Assembly: GCA_964035015.1 (NCBI GenBank) | Contig: OZ035998.1 | Location: forward strand, 39,588,559-39,652,558 | Length of the DNA stretch: 64,000 bases | Direction: 5' to 3' | Source of the DNA: Corallium rubrum | Lineage: Eukaryota; Cnidaria; Anthozoa; Scleralcyonacea; Coralliidae | Shown: positions 10,339 to 22,681 of the stretch, piece by piece | How positions within the stretch are numbered: position 1 is the stretch's first letter | How the letters are laid out: every line of letters begins with the position of its first letter | Position numbers and translations under genes: made by a program | Notes under the pieces: model-generated | Database searches by the model: none | Seen by the model: the letters and a program-made list of their open reading frames with translations, nothing else | What the model was told of the DNA's origin: nothing

Positions 10339-10544
10339 TTTGGCGTTTAGTAATAAAAGAACGCCAAGTCGACTCGATAGATTAACACAAACACGACATT
10401 TATTAATCAGTCTCATACACTCTGACAACGAACTGAATTACATGTGTTCTGAGCCCCTGAGTTATCTTGAGTCCCCCCTTCTAGTGGTGCACATTACGTA
10501 ATTGTTTAGGTCGGGCTAGAGTCATGAATGTTTAGGGCACCACA
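10339..10544 (-). repeat. Gypsy 3' LTR
   Basis: 206 bp, matching the copy at 14479-14683 with one substitution (near 10352) and one extra A near 10384. The polypurine tract GGTAGGGGGGTAC lies immediately upstream on the minus strand (10545-10557). Confidence 0.9.
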
Positions 10545-10552
10545 GTACCCCC

Positions 10553-11416
10553 CTACCAGTCAGTGACATAGTCGTTTAGCCTAACAGGTCGACGAATGGA
10601 ACGGCCCACTTGAGTCGTGGTGGTTGGGTCAGTGAGGGCCTGATGTGGAGTAAAAATCGCAGGGTGACATGGAACGGACTCCACGGACTTGCTTGCAGGA
10701 GTTGCTTGACTGCTCTCCAATTTGGCGGGTTTCAAGCGGTCAACAGAATACTCTTTAATCTTTCCATTGACGTCCAGAGCAAAATGTTTAGTTGATCTTC
10801 GGAGAACCTGGTAGGGGCCGACATAGGGTCGTGTGAGAGGTGGCTTGTGGTCATCACGCCGGACATACACATGACTGGCGGTGTGGAGGTCAGGAGGAAG
10901 GTAGGTATCGTGTGATCCATGCCATCGTGTTGGCACAAACCGCTGACGCTGCATCGAATGCCGTAATCTCGAAACGAAGGAAGACGGGTCCTCGACGGTT
11001 GGGTTGGAGAAGAAGTCTCCTGGTAGACGAAGTGTTGTTCCATAGACCAACTCAGCAGATGTGCAAGACACGTCTTCTTTGAGAGTTGTTCTGATGCCGA
11101 GTAGTACCACAGTGAGCTCATCGCCCCAGTTATTACTCGCCAGCCTTGCCTTTAGCCCAGCTTTCAAGTGCCTGTGGAACCATTCCACCATTCCATTTGC
11201 TTGAGGATGATACCCTGTTGTACGATTGCGGGTTGAACCCAATAGGTTCATGAGTGAATTCCAAAGGTGAGACTCAAACTGTTGTCCCTGATCGGAAGTG
11301 ATCGTCGTCGGAACACCAAAGCGGGATACCCAGCCGGACAGCAGAGCATAGGCACAGGACTCAGCCGTGGCATCGGTCATTGGAATTGCTTCCGGCCAGC
11401 GGGTATACCGATCCAT
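10553..11416 (-). pseudogene. Gypsy integrase C-terminal part
   Basis: 287 codons. The start reads MDRYTRWPEAIPM, the usual first Asp region of a retroelement integrase catalytic core. TSDQGQQFES supplies the second Asp, and a Glu follows in the NGMVEWFHRHLK segment, giving the D, D-35-E pattern. A chromo-like or GPY/F-type C-terminal region follows (PYVGPYQVLRR). The frame stays open upstream of this Met to a TGA at 11540-11542, before which lies the zinc-binding HHCC segment (CHDC). It is the same protein as the 11550-14453 frame, separated from it by a frameshift. Integrase would insert the cDNA into the host genome. Confidence 0.85.
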
Positions 11417-11549
11417 GCAGGTGAACAGATAAGTGTAGCCTCTGGAAGGTGGTAAGGGGCCGACAATGACAATGTCGACGTGAACACTAGCAAAGCGAGA
11501 ATCAGGTGCTGGAAAGGCTTGAATCGGGGCCTTAACGTGTCACTGAATC

Positions 11550-14453
11550 TTAGATTGTTGGCAGTCGTGGCAAGTCTTGGTCCAATTGGCGATGTCGCGC
11601 TTCATACTGGGCCAGACATATCGTGCAGCTACCAGGTGACGTGATGCCTTGACGCTGGGGTGAGACAATGAATGCAGGCTGTTGAAAATGTCGCGGCGCA
11701 TTGTTGGGGGGTATCAGGGGTCTGGGACTACCTTGGGAGGTGTCGCAAAGGAGGGTATGCTTCGAGTTATGGATTGGAACGTGTTCAAGGTGTAACGAAG
11801 TGGTGGAGGTGCATAGCTGCTGAAGCTCCTCGTCACTGCTTTGGGCAACAGCTAGGGCTTCAAAGTCGACTGGTGATTGCTCGAGGGCCTGTACGTTGCG
11901 CGATAGTGCGTCAGCTACACTATTAGCTCGTCCCTCAATATGACGGATGTCAGTCGTGAATTCCGAAATAAAAGCCAGGTGTCGAGCTTGTCGTGGTGAA
12001 CGCCGCTCCGCGCTGGACTGGAGTACGAAAGTAAGAGGTTTGTGGCCCGTGTTGATGTGGAAAACCCGGCCTTCAACGAAGTACTGAAAATGTCGGACAA
12101 CCAGGTAAGCAGCCAATAGCTCGCGATCAAAAGCGCTGTAATTGAGTTCTGCAGGGTTTAATTTCTTCGAAAAGAAAGAGATTGGCTTCCATTGCCCCTC
12201 GATGAACTGCTCAAGTACGGCCCCAACTGCAAAATTGGACGCATCGGTCGTGATGCAAGTTGTTGCTTTTGGATGAGGGTGGACTAACATCACTGCACTT
12301 GCTAAGGTCTGCTTAGCATCTTCAAATGCTTGCTTGCAAGAGGCGGTCCAGGTGAAGCTGTCAGCTGCTAAAGCCTGGTGTAGAGGCTGCAAGATCTCAG
12401 CGCATCTGGGTACGAAGCGATGGTAGTAATTGATGAGTCCAACAAACTGGTGTAGGGTTGACTTGTCATGGGGGACTGGGAAGGTACAGACTGCATCGAC
12501 GCGTGTGATGTGGGGACGTACACCCTCTGCACTAATGGTATGGCTTAAGAAGTTCACTTCAGCCTTACCAAACACGCACTTCGCGGGGTTAATGACCAAA
12601 CCCCGGTCTGATAAGCGTTGGAAGAGTGCTCTCAGATGCTGAAGGTGTTCCTCCCGAGATCGGCTAGCCACCAAAATGTCGTCCAGATAAACGAAAACGA
12701 AGTCCAAGCCACGGCAAACGTCATCAATAAAGCCCTGAAAGGTCTGAGCGGCGTTTCGCAACCCAAAGGGCATACGGCAGAATTCAAAAAGGCCAAAAGG
12801 AGTAATAATGGCGGTCTTGGCAATGTCGTCGTCATGCACCGGAATCTGGTGGTAGGCACGAACCAAGTCGATCTTGGAGAAGATGGTTGCTCCTGCCAAA
12901 TGAGACGCAAAGTCCTGGATGTGTGGAATTGGATATCGGTCAGCGGTTGTGATATCATTGAGCCTCCTGTAGTCCCCACAAGGGCGCCACTCGCCGTTCG
13001 TCTTAGGTACCATATGAAGTGGAGAGGCCCATGTACTTGAAGATGGTCGTATGGTGCCCATCTCTAAGAGCTTATTGAACTCTGCTTTTGCCGTGGTTAG
13101 CTTTTCGGGTGACAATCGGCGTGGACGGGCGAAAACAGGGCGACCTTCTGTAACGATATGGTGGGAAACACCATGTTTGACTGGGGTGTCACTGGTGCAT
13201 GGCGTTGTCAGCGATAGAAATTCCTCTAAAAGGCGTGTGAAAGGATCGGTACTGCTAGGTTGGGTTGAGATGTTGTTGAGGCATGGGGATGGGTCTGAGG
13301 AAGGTTCAACTGTAACCCGTGTCCCATTTCTCGTGTCGATCAGGCGTTTTTGGTCTAAGTCTACCAGCAATTTGTGCTGCAGGAGGAAATCAGCTCCGAC
13401 GATGGGTTGAGTCACGTCAGCTACCAGAAATCGCCAGGTAAGAGGGCGTAGGAGCCCAAAATCCAGTATTAATTGTTTATAACCGTAAGTGTTTATGAAA
13501 GTGTTATTCGCAGCTCGTAGTGTAATGTTACTCTTGTTCAATCGGTCTGATCTTGTAGCAGGAAATACACTAACTTCAGCTCCAGTATCAATAAGAAATT
13601 GTTGTTTAGAGTTCTTGTCAAAAAGTCGCAGAGAGAATTGCCAGTCGCATGGGCTGCGTTCACCGACCGGCCTTCGCGTTTCCCGACTGTTGTCGAAACT
13701 TGCAAGGCTCGCGGCATTTTGTGGCTTTCGCGCCGAATCGCTCGTGGTACAAACTTCAGGTTTGGAGCCAGACGGTTGTTCGTCGCCCTCTGGTTTTCGC
13801 TGCGACTGAAGTACCCGCCAGATTTTCTTCAGCTCCGTGTGAATCGTGGAAATTTCGGGATCTTCTTGTTGGATCTCGCAAACATGCCCTTGCGGGCCTT
13901 GCGGGCCTTGCGGGCCTTGCGGGCCTTGCGGCCCTTGCGGGTTATGTGGGTCCTGTACTTCCACCATGTTGTCGGCGATTTCGGCTTGTTCACTGAGTGC
14001 TTTATCTTTGTGAATCGCTAAAGCTGTGCGGACGGTGAGAGGGAGCTTCTGAAGAAAAAGTTCCCGGAAGATCTCATATTTGTCAGATTCCGCTGCTGTA
14101 CCGCCACGAAGCTTCATCATGTGCCGTAGGAGCTGTGAGGGTTTCCTGTCGCCGAGGTCTTCTACGTGCAGAAGTTGTTGTAATTGTTGGCGCTTTGACG
14201 GGCAAACACGCTTTTGCAATTCATTTTTAATCGCTGTATAAGGTTCCTCCGGCGGACGTAGGATAATATCACGTACTTCGGAGGCGTATCGTGCTGGAAG
14301 GACACGAACAACATGGCCAAATTTCGTCTTCTCTTGGGTGATGTTCTGTGCTTCGAACAAAGCCTCGGCTTGGGCAAACCAAAGTTCTGGATCGGACGGC
14401 CAGAAGTCTGGTAGTTTGAGAGAGATTGCGTTGGCGGTAGCTTGTTCGGCCAT
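11550..14453 (-). pseudogene. Gypsy Gag-Pol polyprotein (Gag, protease, RT, RNase H)
   Basis: 967 codons in one frame. Residues 1-165 form a Gag-like helical region without a zinc knuckle. A (Pro-Gln-Gly)n run follows near residues 168-188. The aspartic protease active site [12 protein letters not shown] lies near residue 285. The reverse transcriptase core has [13 protein letters not shown] and the catalytic YLDDIL near residue 590, and RNase H begins at [12 protein letters not shown] near residue 735. Gag and Pol lie in one frame, so no programmed frameshift is needed. The frame drifts out of the integrase zinc finger near 11700, where a run of six G (on the + strand) suggests an indel, and closes at 11550. 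Confidence 0.88.
13884..13950 (-). repeat. Nine-base coding repeat (PQG)n in the gypsy linker
   Basis: On the + strand GGGCCTTGC repeats about seven times. On the coding strand this gives a collagen-like Pro-Gln-Gly string between Gag and protease. It is in frame and nearly pure, consistent with slippage. Confidence 0.9.
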
Positions 14454-14460
14454 TCGTTCC

Positions 14461-14477
14461 GCTCGTCGGGGTCACCA
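14461..14477 (-). promoter_or_regulatory. Gypsy primer-binding site
   Basis: On the minus strand TGGTGACCCCGACGAGC begins one base after the 5' LTR. It starts with TGG, the complement of a tRNA CCA end, as expected for a primer site. The tRNA species was not identified. Confidence 0.7.
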
Positions 14478-14478
14478 A

Positions 14479-14683
14479 TTTGGCGTTTAGTACTAAAAGA
14501 ACGCCAAGTCGACTCGATAGATTACACAAACACGACATTTATTAATCAGTCTCATACACTCTGACAACGAACTGAATTACATGTGTTCTGAGCCCCTGAG
14601 TTATCTTGAGTCCCCCCTTCTAGTGGTGCACATTACGTAATTGTTTAGGTCGGGCTAGAGTCATGAATGTTTAGGGCACCACA
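14479..14683 (-). repeat. Gypsy 5' LTR
   Basis: 205 bp, the partner of 10339-10544. It should hold the promoter of the element; a TATA-like box was not resolved. Confidence 0.9.
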
Positions 14684-14687
14684 GTGT

Positions 14688-16153
14688 CACCTGGTTGAAA
14701 CCAGTGACCAGGGCTATTTGTATGTTTTAACACCACATTTGCAATTAAAAAACTGAATTACAAAATATACTAAATTTCTATTAGAATACATGATAGAATA
14801 TATATAAAGTTTTTTTCACATCATTGTCCTACAGAAGGAATAAAACTTTTTCAATAGCAATCAGTTTTGCATGTTGAAATCATTTGATATTGGGCAAGTT
14901 TATATACAGCACTATAAACCATTGATTAATTGAAACTAACTAGGCAGAAATGTTTGCATGCAATTGCATTCTCGATTCTTTTTGTAATCTGGAAAGGCCT
15001 GATCTCAGATGCAGAAGTAACCAAGATTTAATTGGCTTCTTAGCATATAATTGGACAAGGACATTGTTTTAGCAAAACTAATTTCTCTGAATGACTTTGT
15101 TTGGACATATATAATTATGGAAAATTCAAAGTTAGTGCAAATTTGCTGTTGCACTGGTGCAGTTCAAGAAGAAATTCAACCTCAATTCAATCACAAACAG
15201 TCAATCCCAAATATTTATTTTTATATAGCAAAACATGGCGAGAAATGGTGGACATAGAGAGGCGGAGTTAAAGCCCTATTAAACTAGTACCTATGTCGTG
15301 CGGTCGTCACAGTTCCGTGGTTCAGAAGAAAAGAGAACAACTAATTTATGCAATGTTGGATGAAATCTTCATTCGATGATCAGAAAATACTGAAGCTTTG
15401 AGATTGAAAACCGCAACAACGACAAATACAGGCTGGAAATGAAGAATATCATCGAAAAGACGGATCTTTATAGTAGCCGAATCAGATCGAAACTTGTACG
15501 GAAATAGTATACCTCTGTTTGATTTTCGATAACGTGAGCAGCAAGGTTGGTACAATTTGCGTATTCGCCATATTGGCTTATGTTAGACTTGTGCTCAAAA
15601 TAGTATATCAAAAACCGCAACGGATTTAATATCTGTGGCATATCGCTCATGATATTTATACCGCAGATGTGTTGCACTATACGATTCAGATAGAAACATT
15701 TGAAATAATTTTAAAATTGACACTGTTACGACGATGGTTTCACTCATCCTCTATGTAAGTCCTATTAATCTTGCAGAACTTTTCTAGTCAAAATTTTTGT
15801 AAGTGGCCATGCATTACGCGCATGCGTGACCATTATTTCTCGCCATGAATAATTTTCACTGCAGTACAAATCAAAATACAGTATCAAACTATAGAAATAA
15901 TTTACAAGTGTACAAGTGACTATCCAATAAACACAATACAGTACTCCATTGAAATTCTTATTATACACCAGTCCTTGTTTTGATCTAAAATATGTACTAT
16001 GAAGGAGCTTAGCAACCCCAATCTTGGATTGATCGCATATGTTTCAGTACACTGCTTTCAAGTTCAAGATCAATGGTCTGACATGATATGAATATATTAA
16101 ACAAGTTCAAGAAGAAGTACTGTATGCAGGATTCAACTGTAATAAAAAATAAA
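14688..16153. other. Non-coding stretch between the LTR elements
   Basis: No gene recognised. CCTGGTTGAAACCAGTGACC just right of the gypsy insertion (14691 onward) forms a small hairpin. The rest is AT-rich with short, unsupported open frames. Confidence 0.5.
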
Positions 16154-16421
16154 TGTCATTGTTGGACACTCCAACACTCTCTTTGTTTACATTTATTGTT
16201 GCGCCACCCATCTACAAAGGGGTCAGCGGTAAGAAAGACGTCTCTTTGTTTACATTTATTGTTGCGCCACCCATCTAGCGGTAAGAAAGACGTTGTACAA
16301 ACGATCGAACACGAGGTCATCGTATGTTTTATTTCTTGTTTTATTGTACTATTTCATTAAAGAACCAGTTATCAGGGATTGTACATTTATTTTACAAGTA
16401 GTCAAATGTCCGTCCGTGACA
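16154..16421 (+). repeat. BEL/Pao 1 5' LTR
   Basis: 268 bp. It is 52 bp longer than its partner because TCTCTTTGTTTACATTTATT and the following bases are tandemly duplicated inside it (about 16170-16275). The primer site TGGTCCTTCGAAACCGG starts two bases downstream, at 16424; it is complementary to a tRNA acceptor and T-arm. Confidence 0.88.
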
Positions 16422-16501
16422 TATGGTCCTTCGAAACCGGATTTTTGTACCTGAGTGATTCCGATTGATGCTGTGAAGCAACGAATACAGAGAGTTTTAA
16501 A

Positions 16502-18898
16502 ATGGCATCAAACAATGGAGAACAAGGAAGAGAACTATCACCCGTGAAAACCCGCTCTATTCGAACGAAAGAAAAAGAAAACGCACAAAACCCAGAGGAA
16601 AATAAGGTAGATACGTGTAAAGAAAGTCAGTTTGACCGCGAAGTGAATAATGAAAGGCATAATGAGGAAGTTGAACAGTCGAGTTGTTTTATGCAAAGAA
16701 TGAACGAAAGATTAAACAATATCAATTCGAAGTCGAGATAGCAAACATAGAGCTTGAAGCTGAACAGTCCCTTACGGAATCCGAATCAAATACGTCTTCG
16801 TCCAAAGATTTGAAAGATAATAAGAGTAAAGCGACCAAGTCGTCCGTTGTACTATCAAATCTTCCAAAAGAAAGTGAAAATGATCGAGTTAAGCGCCTTC
16901 TTGACAACATGAAAGTAGATGAAAAGCCTGAGAGCAAAGATGTTCGAGAAACACCAGAAGATGTACAAGATCCGAAGAATGGTTTGTTGAAAGCAGAAGG
17001 TGAGCAAAGTTCTTTTTTTACGCCTTGGAGAAACTATTGCCAAACAACAGAAACCAGCCATCAAAGTATTTCATGGTGCTCCTGATAAATTTGTGTCTTT
17101 TAAAGCATCATTTGAGCGTTTGAAAAGAAAGAAACTTTATGATGAAGATGAGTTGCTTGATTTGTTGCTTGAACACGTTGGTGGTGAAGCAGAGAAAGCT
17201 GTTAGTGGAATTTTACCAGGCTCAGGACAGTTCCAAAGAGCCATGGCCATTCTTCAAGAAAGATTTGGAAATGCTAGATCAATAGTTAATGCTAACCTTG
17301 CAGCACTTCGATCCCATGTTGTGGTACAAGAAAGGAAGGCTGACCAATTGAGGTCTTTATCACATGTCATCTCAACAATGATAGAATCCTTTAAATCATT
17401 GAACTTACATTATGAACTGAAATCAAGTTCTGTTGTACAAGATGCAGTGGCCAAATTGCCATCATCACTGTTTTATCGATGGCATGATTGGGCATGTGAT
17501 CATCCCGACCAGACAAGTTTAGAAGACTTCCATCACTGGTTAGAAAGAAAAGCAAAACAGATGGAAGAGGCTCAACTCAGTGCATCGGTCATTAAGAAGG
17601 GACAAGATAATAAGTTCAAGAAAGATGATGGCCCTACCCAACATACTAGAAGACCTAATTACTTCACTGGTAGAGTGGATAGTAAAAGAGAAGTTGCTTA
17701 TGGAAAGTGTCCAATCCACGATTCTCCAAATCATAGCCTTGAGAAATGCAAGGTGTTTCAAGGTATGAATCCAACTGAAATAGAAAGTGTTGTTCGTAAA
17801 TATCGTTTATGCTACTGCTGCCTGAGTGTAGGGCATATGGCTAGAAACTGCAAAAGAAAGAAAAGATGTGACACAATGGAATGTAAAGATCGTCACCACT
17901 ATCTGTTGCATGACATTGTTGCCCTGAGACACGAATCACAACAGCCAGAAAAGCAACAACCGCATTTACAGCAACCACAGCAGCTTGAGCAACTAGCAAA
18001 CACTGCCTTTGCTTCTCGAAAGGAGAGCTCAATAGAACACAATCAAATACAACAACTGAGACAATCAGAAACCCCAACTAGTTCAACACACTTGGAATCA
18101 GAAGTACCGAAGAAAGTGGCTTACCATGGTTCTCAACAGAACAAAGCTCTCCTCCAAGTCCTTCCAATAATCCTCCATGGTAGAAATGGACAACAGTGTA
18201 ATGTCTTGGCAATGTTAGACAGTGGCTGTGATTGCACCCTAATCTCTGTCAACATGGCCTCTCAACTTGGACTCATTTCATCAAATGATAAGTCTCAAAG
18301 CGTAAAAATAACGGGAGTGAATGGTACCCAAACTGTCGATTCATTTACCATTAAACAGCCTATTTATGTGTCATCACCTGACAACCCGTACAAGAAATTT
18401 GCCTTATTTGATACGCAGACAGTACCAAACTTGCCTGGCCCTTCATATACAGTGGAATGGTCTGAAGTTAAGGAGAAGTTCAAGTATTTACGAGATGTCG
18501 ATTTGCCTGATGTTAATGGTGAGGAGATCTCCATTTTGATTGGATCAAACAATGGAAGGCTACTCATTCCTTGTGAAATTGTGGAGCCATCTCCAGGACC
18601 TGGAACAACAAGGTTGCCTATTGCTCTTCGCACTCCACTGGGATGGGTCGCTACAAATTGTCTTCCTGCAGTTTTCAAGTCCCACGCAATAACAGCCTTT
18701 CGAACCAGAATTGAGAGAGAAGAAGATACAGAGCTCCGAAAGCTGGTAGAATCAAGCATGAGTGTAGATATCTTTAGAATAAGTAACAATCTTCCATCGG
18801 TTACTCGATCCCGAGAAGATGATCGTGCATTTTTAAAGATGAAAGCAACAACCCACAAGCTCCCGAATGAAGATGCATATGTTTCACCCCTTCTGTAG
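16502..18898 (+). pseudogene. BEL/Pao 1 Gag and protease
   Basis: It starts at MASNNGEQGREL; the frame shifts near 16700 and returns near 17010, then runs to a TAG at 18896-18898. The charged N-terminal region is followed by a DUF1759-type Gag domain (around AIKVFHGAPDKFVSFKASF), CCHC knuckles (CYCCLSVGHMARNC) and an aspartic protease with MLDSGCDCTLIS as the active site. The stop at 18896 is in the same frame as the downstream RT, so it is a nonsense change rather than a normal terminator. In an intact element this would be one continuous Gag-Pol protein. Confidence 0.85.
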
Positions 18899-20371
18899 AA
18901 AGATAAAGAACGTCGTCTACCCGACAACTATGATGGAGCAGTACGAAGACTTTCCTCCTTGGAAAGGAAATTGGAAAGGGAAACTAACTTGAGAAACAGA
19001 TACCAGCAATCAATAGAAACCGACATAAAGAAGGGAGACATCCGTAAGCTATCTCAAGAAGAAGCAGCATTGCCAAGTCCAGTAAAGTGGTATTTACCAC
19101 ATCATCCAGTCATCAATCCAAGGAAGCCTGAGCGTCTACGGCGAGTGTACGATGCTTCTGCAGTTTTTCATGGTTCCTCACTCAATAAAGCCTTACACAA
19201 AGGTCCAGATCTACTTCCTCTGCTCTTAGGAGTTCTGTTGAGGTTTTGCGAGAAACCATTTGCAATCGCTGCAGATATTCAAGAGATGTACCACCAGATT
19301 CGGGTTGCAGAGTTTGATAAAGCAGCACTTAGATTCCTGTGGCGTGAACATCCTACCATGGAGATCGAAGTCTACCAGTTTGAACGTATGTTGTTTGGGG
19401 AGATTGGTGCTCCATCTCGTGCAAATTATGTGATCCGACTTAATGCCAAAGATCATGAAGATTTGTATCCATCCACTCGTTGCCAAGCTTATCGAGCGAT
19501 GGTTTTACATGGACGATGCCATGGGATCTGTAGATTGAATCGAAGAAGGTATTGAAAGAGTTCAACAATTAACAGAACTTTTGTCAAAAGGAGGATTCCG
19601 CCTTCACAAATGGCTTTCAAACTCCGTATAGAAATCCTGCGCCGTATCCCTGAAGAAGAACGATCTGCCAAGGTTCGCAATCTATCGACCGATGTCCTAC
19701 CCACCGAGAGAACACTGGGAGTATATTGGGACGCACAAGCTGATTCCTTTAAGTTCATGGTGTCGTGTTTACAACCTGGAAACACTCATCGAAAGATATT
19801 GAGCCAGATCTTTAGTATCTGGGACCCAAGAGGATTAATAATTCCCTTCATTATCCGGGCAAGGATATATCTCCAGACGTTGTGGATGGATAATGGTCAA
19901 CGCCAGAAAGAAGACAAGCTTGGCTGGGATATTCCCATCCCCTCAGAGAAGCTTACTGAATGGTATGCGTGGTGGGATGAAGCACAACACCTGTCGCAAG
20001 TCGTTCTACCTCGACCTTTTCGTACTCGAACTGACAAACCATCCTCTAGTGACTTGATGATCTTTTGCGACGCTAGTGAGAAAGCATATGGAATGTGTGC
20101 ATCTCCACAGCTATGCCGACGGTCAACGTGAATGCAATCTCGTCGTCGCGAAAGCCAGAGTCGCGCCACTCAAGAAACTCGCCATCCCTCGCTTGGAGTT
20201 GTTGGTGGCAGTCATCGCCGTCAGGATGGCAGAAACCTTGGTGGAAGAGTTGGAGACAGAAGTACAGCGCATCATTCTCTGGTGTGATTCCGCAATAGTC
20301 CTGCAGTGGATGAACAAAGCAAGCAGCTGTTTCCATACCTTCGTAGCAAACCGTATTGCCGAAATCGAAGA
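18899..20371 (+). pseudogene. BEL/Pao 1 reverse transcriptase and RNase H
   Basis: The RT N-terminal part (PVKWYLPHHPVINP, RRVYDASAVFHGSSLN) is open from 18959. The frame breaks near 19440, just before the region where the catalytic YMDD box is expected, and the box lies in another frame. It is open again at 19610-20131 and 20076-20402. RNase H motifs are MIFCDASEKAYGMCA and ILWCDSAIVLQWM. At least three frame changes show long decay. The 3' part is interrupted by the inserted LINE fragment. Confidence 0.82.
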
Positions 20372-20925
20372 TAATAATAATAATAATAAGCATTTCCTAT
20401 AGCGCACAAACCACTAATGTCCTAGGCGCTTTACAATACTACAATCAATTACATTAAAAACTATTAAGAAACAAGTTAAAAAGATATGTTTTAAGAGATT
20501 TCTTAAAAACAATTAACGAAGTACTTTTCCTAAGATCAACTGGTAACTTATTCCATAGCTTTGGTCCTGCAACACAGAAGGATCTATCTCCATATGTTTT
20601 TAGTCTTGATTTTGGAATTTGAAGAAGTTCTTGGGTCGCCGATCGAAGCCTGCGTTGTGAAGAATAGTAAGCTAGAAGTTCCTTCAAATATGGTGGTGAA
20701 AGATCATGAAGAGCTTTATAAACCAGTAAAAGAATTTTGAATTGGATACGATACTGAACAGGTAGCCAATGCAAGTTAATAAGAACAGGAGTAATATGGG
20801 CTGATAGCTTTGTATTTGTAAGTAGGCGAGCTGCAGTGTTCTGGACACGTTGTAGCTTTTGAAGAATACATTTAGGAGTACCAATTAATAAGGAATTACA
20901 ATAGTCAAGTTTTAAAGATACTCTG
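20372..20925 (-). mobile_element. 5'-truncated CR1/L2-type LINE fragment inside BEL/Pao 1
   Basis: On the minus strand, from about 20925 down to 20462, the translation reads LDYCNSLLIGTP, KLQRVQNTAARLL, HWLPVQYRIQFK and KTYGDRSFCVAGPKLWNKLP. These are the typical blocks of the C-terminal part of CR1/L2-clade reverse transcriptases. A 3' UTR of about 60 bases follows, then a (TTA)n tail (20372-20389 on the + strand as AAT repeats), as expected for this clade. The coding frame ends normally, so only the 3' end of the element is present. It splits the BEL/Pao RNase H-integrase region. Confidence 0.85.
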
Positions 20926-22659
20926 ACACGTCTGCGGGAAAAGTTTGGCGAAGAGCAAGTGACTTTCCGGTACATTCCATCTCCATTGAATCCTGCCGAT
21001 GATACCACGAGAGGTCTACGACTCCTTCAGTTGACACCAAACAGTCGTTGGCATAGAGGTCCAGATTTCTTACGTAACGATAAAGAATGGCCCGAGAGAA
21101 GATTCGAGCCAGTTTCCGAACTACAAGAAGAATATAAACAAGTGAAATGGGTGGGATTATTACAGAGTAACCAAGATGAAGAAATCTTCAAAGTGTCTAA
21201 GTATTCTTCTTTGAATAAACTACGTCGAGTTGTTGCCTATTGTCACCGATTTGTATACAACGCCCAGCGCCCTATCACCGACCGAGTGTTTGGTCCTCTA
21301 CAAGTTTGGGAGTTGGCAGCTGCAATGAAGACCCTATTAAAACGAGCTCAAGAAGAATCCTTCAACGAAGAAATGGAAGTATTGCATGCAGGGAAACCGA
21401 TTTTGGCCAGAAGTCGACTCATCAAGCTGGACCCGAAGTTAGAGAGTGGTATTTTAGTAGTTGGTGGTCGTCTAAACTATGCCGCCCTCCCTCGCATGAC
21501 AAAGAACCCCATCATCTTAAGTTCCAAACATCGCCTTTCTCGTCTGATCGTTGACGATTACCATAAAATGTATAGACACCCAGGAATGAACTTTCTGCTG
21601 TACATGCTACGCCGACGTTATTGGATTGTACGGGCCAGGTACTTAATTCGACAACACAAGTTCAACTGCGTAGAATGCAAGAAACGCAATCCAAAGACAA
21701 TCACGCCGCACATAGCTGATCTTCCCGCCTTTCGAGTGACTCCTGGAAAGTTCTTTGATCAAGTAGGAGTGGACTATTTCGGTCCAGTTTTGGTAAAACA
21801 AGGCAGGTCTACTTTGAAGCGATATGGATGTATATTTACATGTCTCAAGATCCGGGCAGTGCACATCGAGTTAGCGGAAAGTCTCGAAGCCGATAGTTTT
21901 ATTCTATGTCTGAGAAATTTTATTGGAAGAAGAGGTCAACCATCAGACATGTATTCCGATAATGGCTCAAATTTTGTCGGCGCCGAGCGAGAGTTACGTC
22001 AAGGTTTGATTAACTTAAACCAAGAAAAGATCGAGAACTTCCTAGCACCCAAGATGATCCAGTGGCATTTTAATCCTCCGTATGCCCCACATATGGGAGG
22101 AGTGTGGGAATGGATGGTCCTGTCATCAAAGAGGGCGTTGTATGCAATCCTAAAGGGCAGGACTGTTACACATGAAGTTCTTTGCACCGCAGTTATTGAA
22201 GTGGAGGCCCTCTTAAATTCACGACCGATTGGTTACGTGCCAGCTGATGCTGAAGATGCAGAACCCCTCAGTCCGTTTCATTTCTTATTGATTCGACCCC
22301 ATTGCAACATGAGCATCGACGTTGTGCATCCGAGAGAAATTCATGCAAGAAAACAATGGAAGCGAGTTCAAGCCCTAGTGAATTCCTTTTGGAAGCGTTG
22401 GATGCGTGAATATGTTCCCAGGTAAACAGAGAGGTCCAAATGGAACCGCAGTCAACCAAACTTGAAAGAAGGGGATGTAGTCCTTTTAATGGAATCCGCG
22501 CAATCACGGGGCCAGTGGTTACTTGGGCGAGTTCATAGAGTGAGACCAGGAAAGGACGGTGTAATACGGTCAGCGGAAGTAAAGACCAAGTTTGGAAACT
22601 GTTTACGACCCGTTAATAAGATGTGTTTACTTGAGGAGTGTCCTCCCATTTCGACGTAG
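20926..22659 (+). pseudogene. BEL/Pao 1 integrase and C-terminal domain
   Basis: After the LINE insertion the frame resumes with VTFRYIPSPLNPADDTTRG, the end of the RNase H connection. A zinc-binding segment with NCVECKKRNP follows. The integrase core has VGVDYFGPVLVKQG and MYSDNGSNFVGAERE and a downstream Glu near VWEWMV. A TAA at 22423-22425 interrupts the frame in phase, after which LKEGDVVLLMES and GVIRSAEVKTK match the DUF5641-type tail to a stop at 22657-22659. It was probably one polypeptide before decay. Confidence 0.85.
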
Positions 22660-22681
22660 TCTTGTCGAAAGGTGGGGAGCA

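Larger units (their letters stand above)
10339..14683 (-). mobile_element. Ty3/gypsy LTR retrotransposon
   Basis: A complete element on the minus strand with LTRs at 14479-14683 (5') and 10339-10544 (3'). They begin TGTGG and end in CCAAA, and differ by one substitution and one single-base indel (about 1%). GTGT at 10335-10338 and 14684-14687 is a 4-bp target duplication. Inside are gag, protease, RT, RNase H and integrase in the gypsy order. The coding frame is broken by one frameshift near 11700 and one TGA at 11540-11542, so the copy is young but not functional as it stands. Confidence 0.9.

Noticed and set aside
12618-13040. Plus-strand frames opposite the gypsy polyprotein.
   Set aside because: They are antisense shadows of the RT-coding frame, which carries all the expected motifs.
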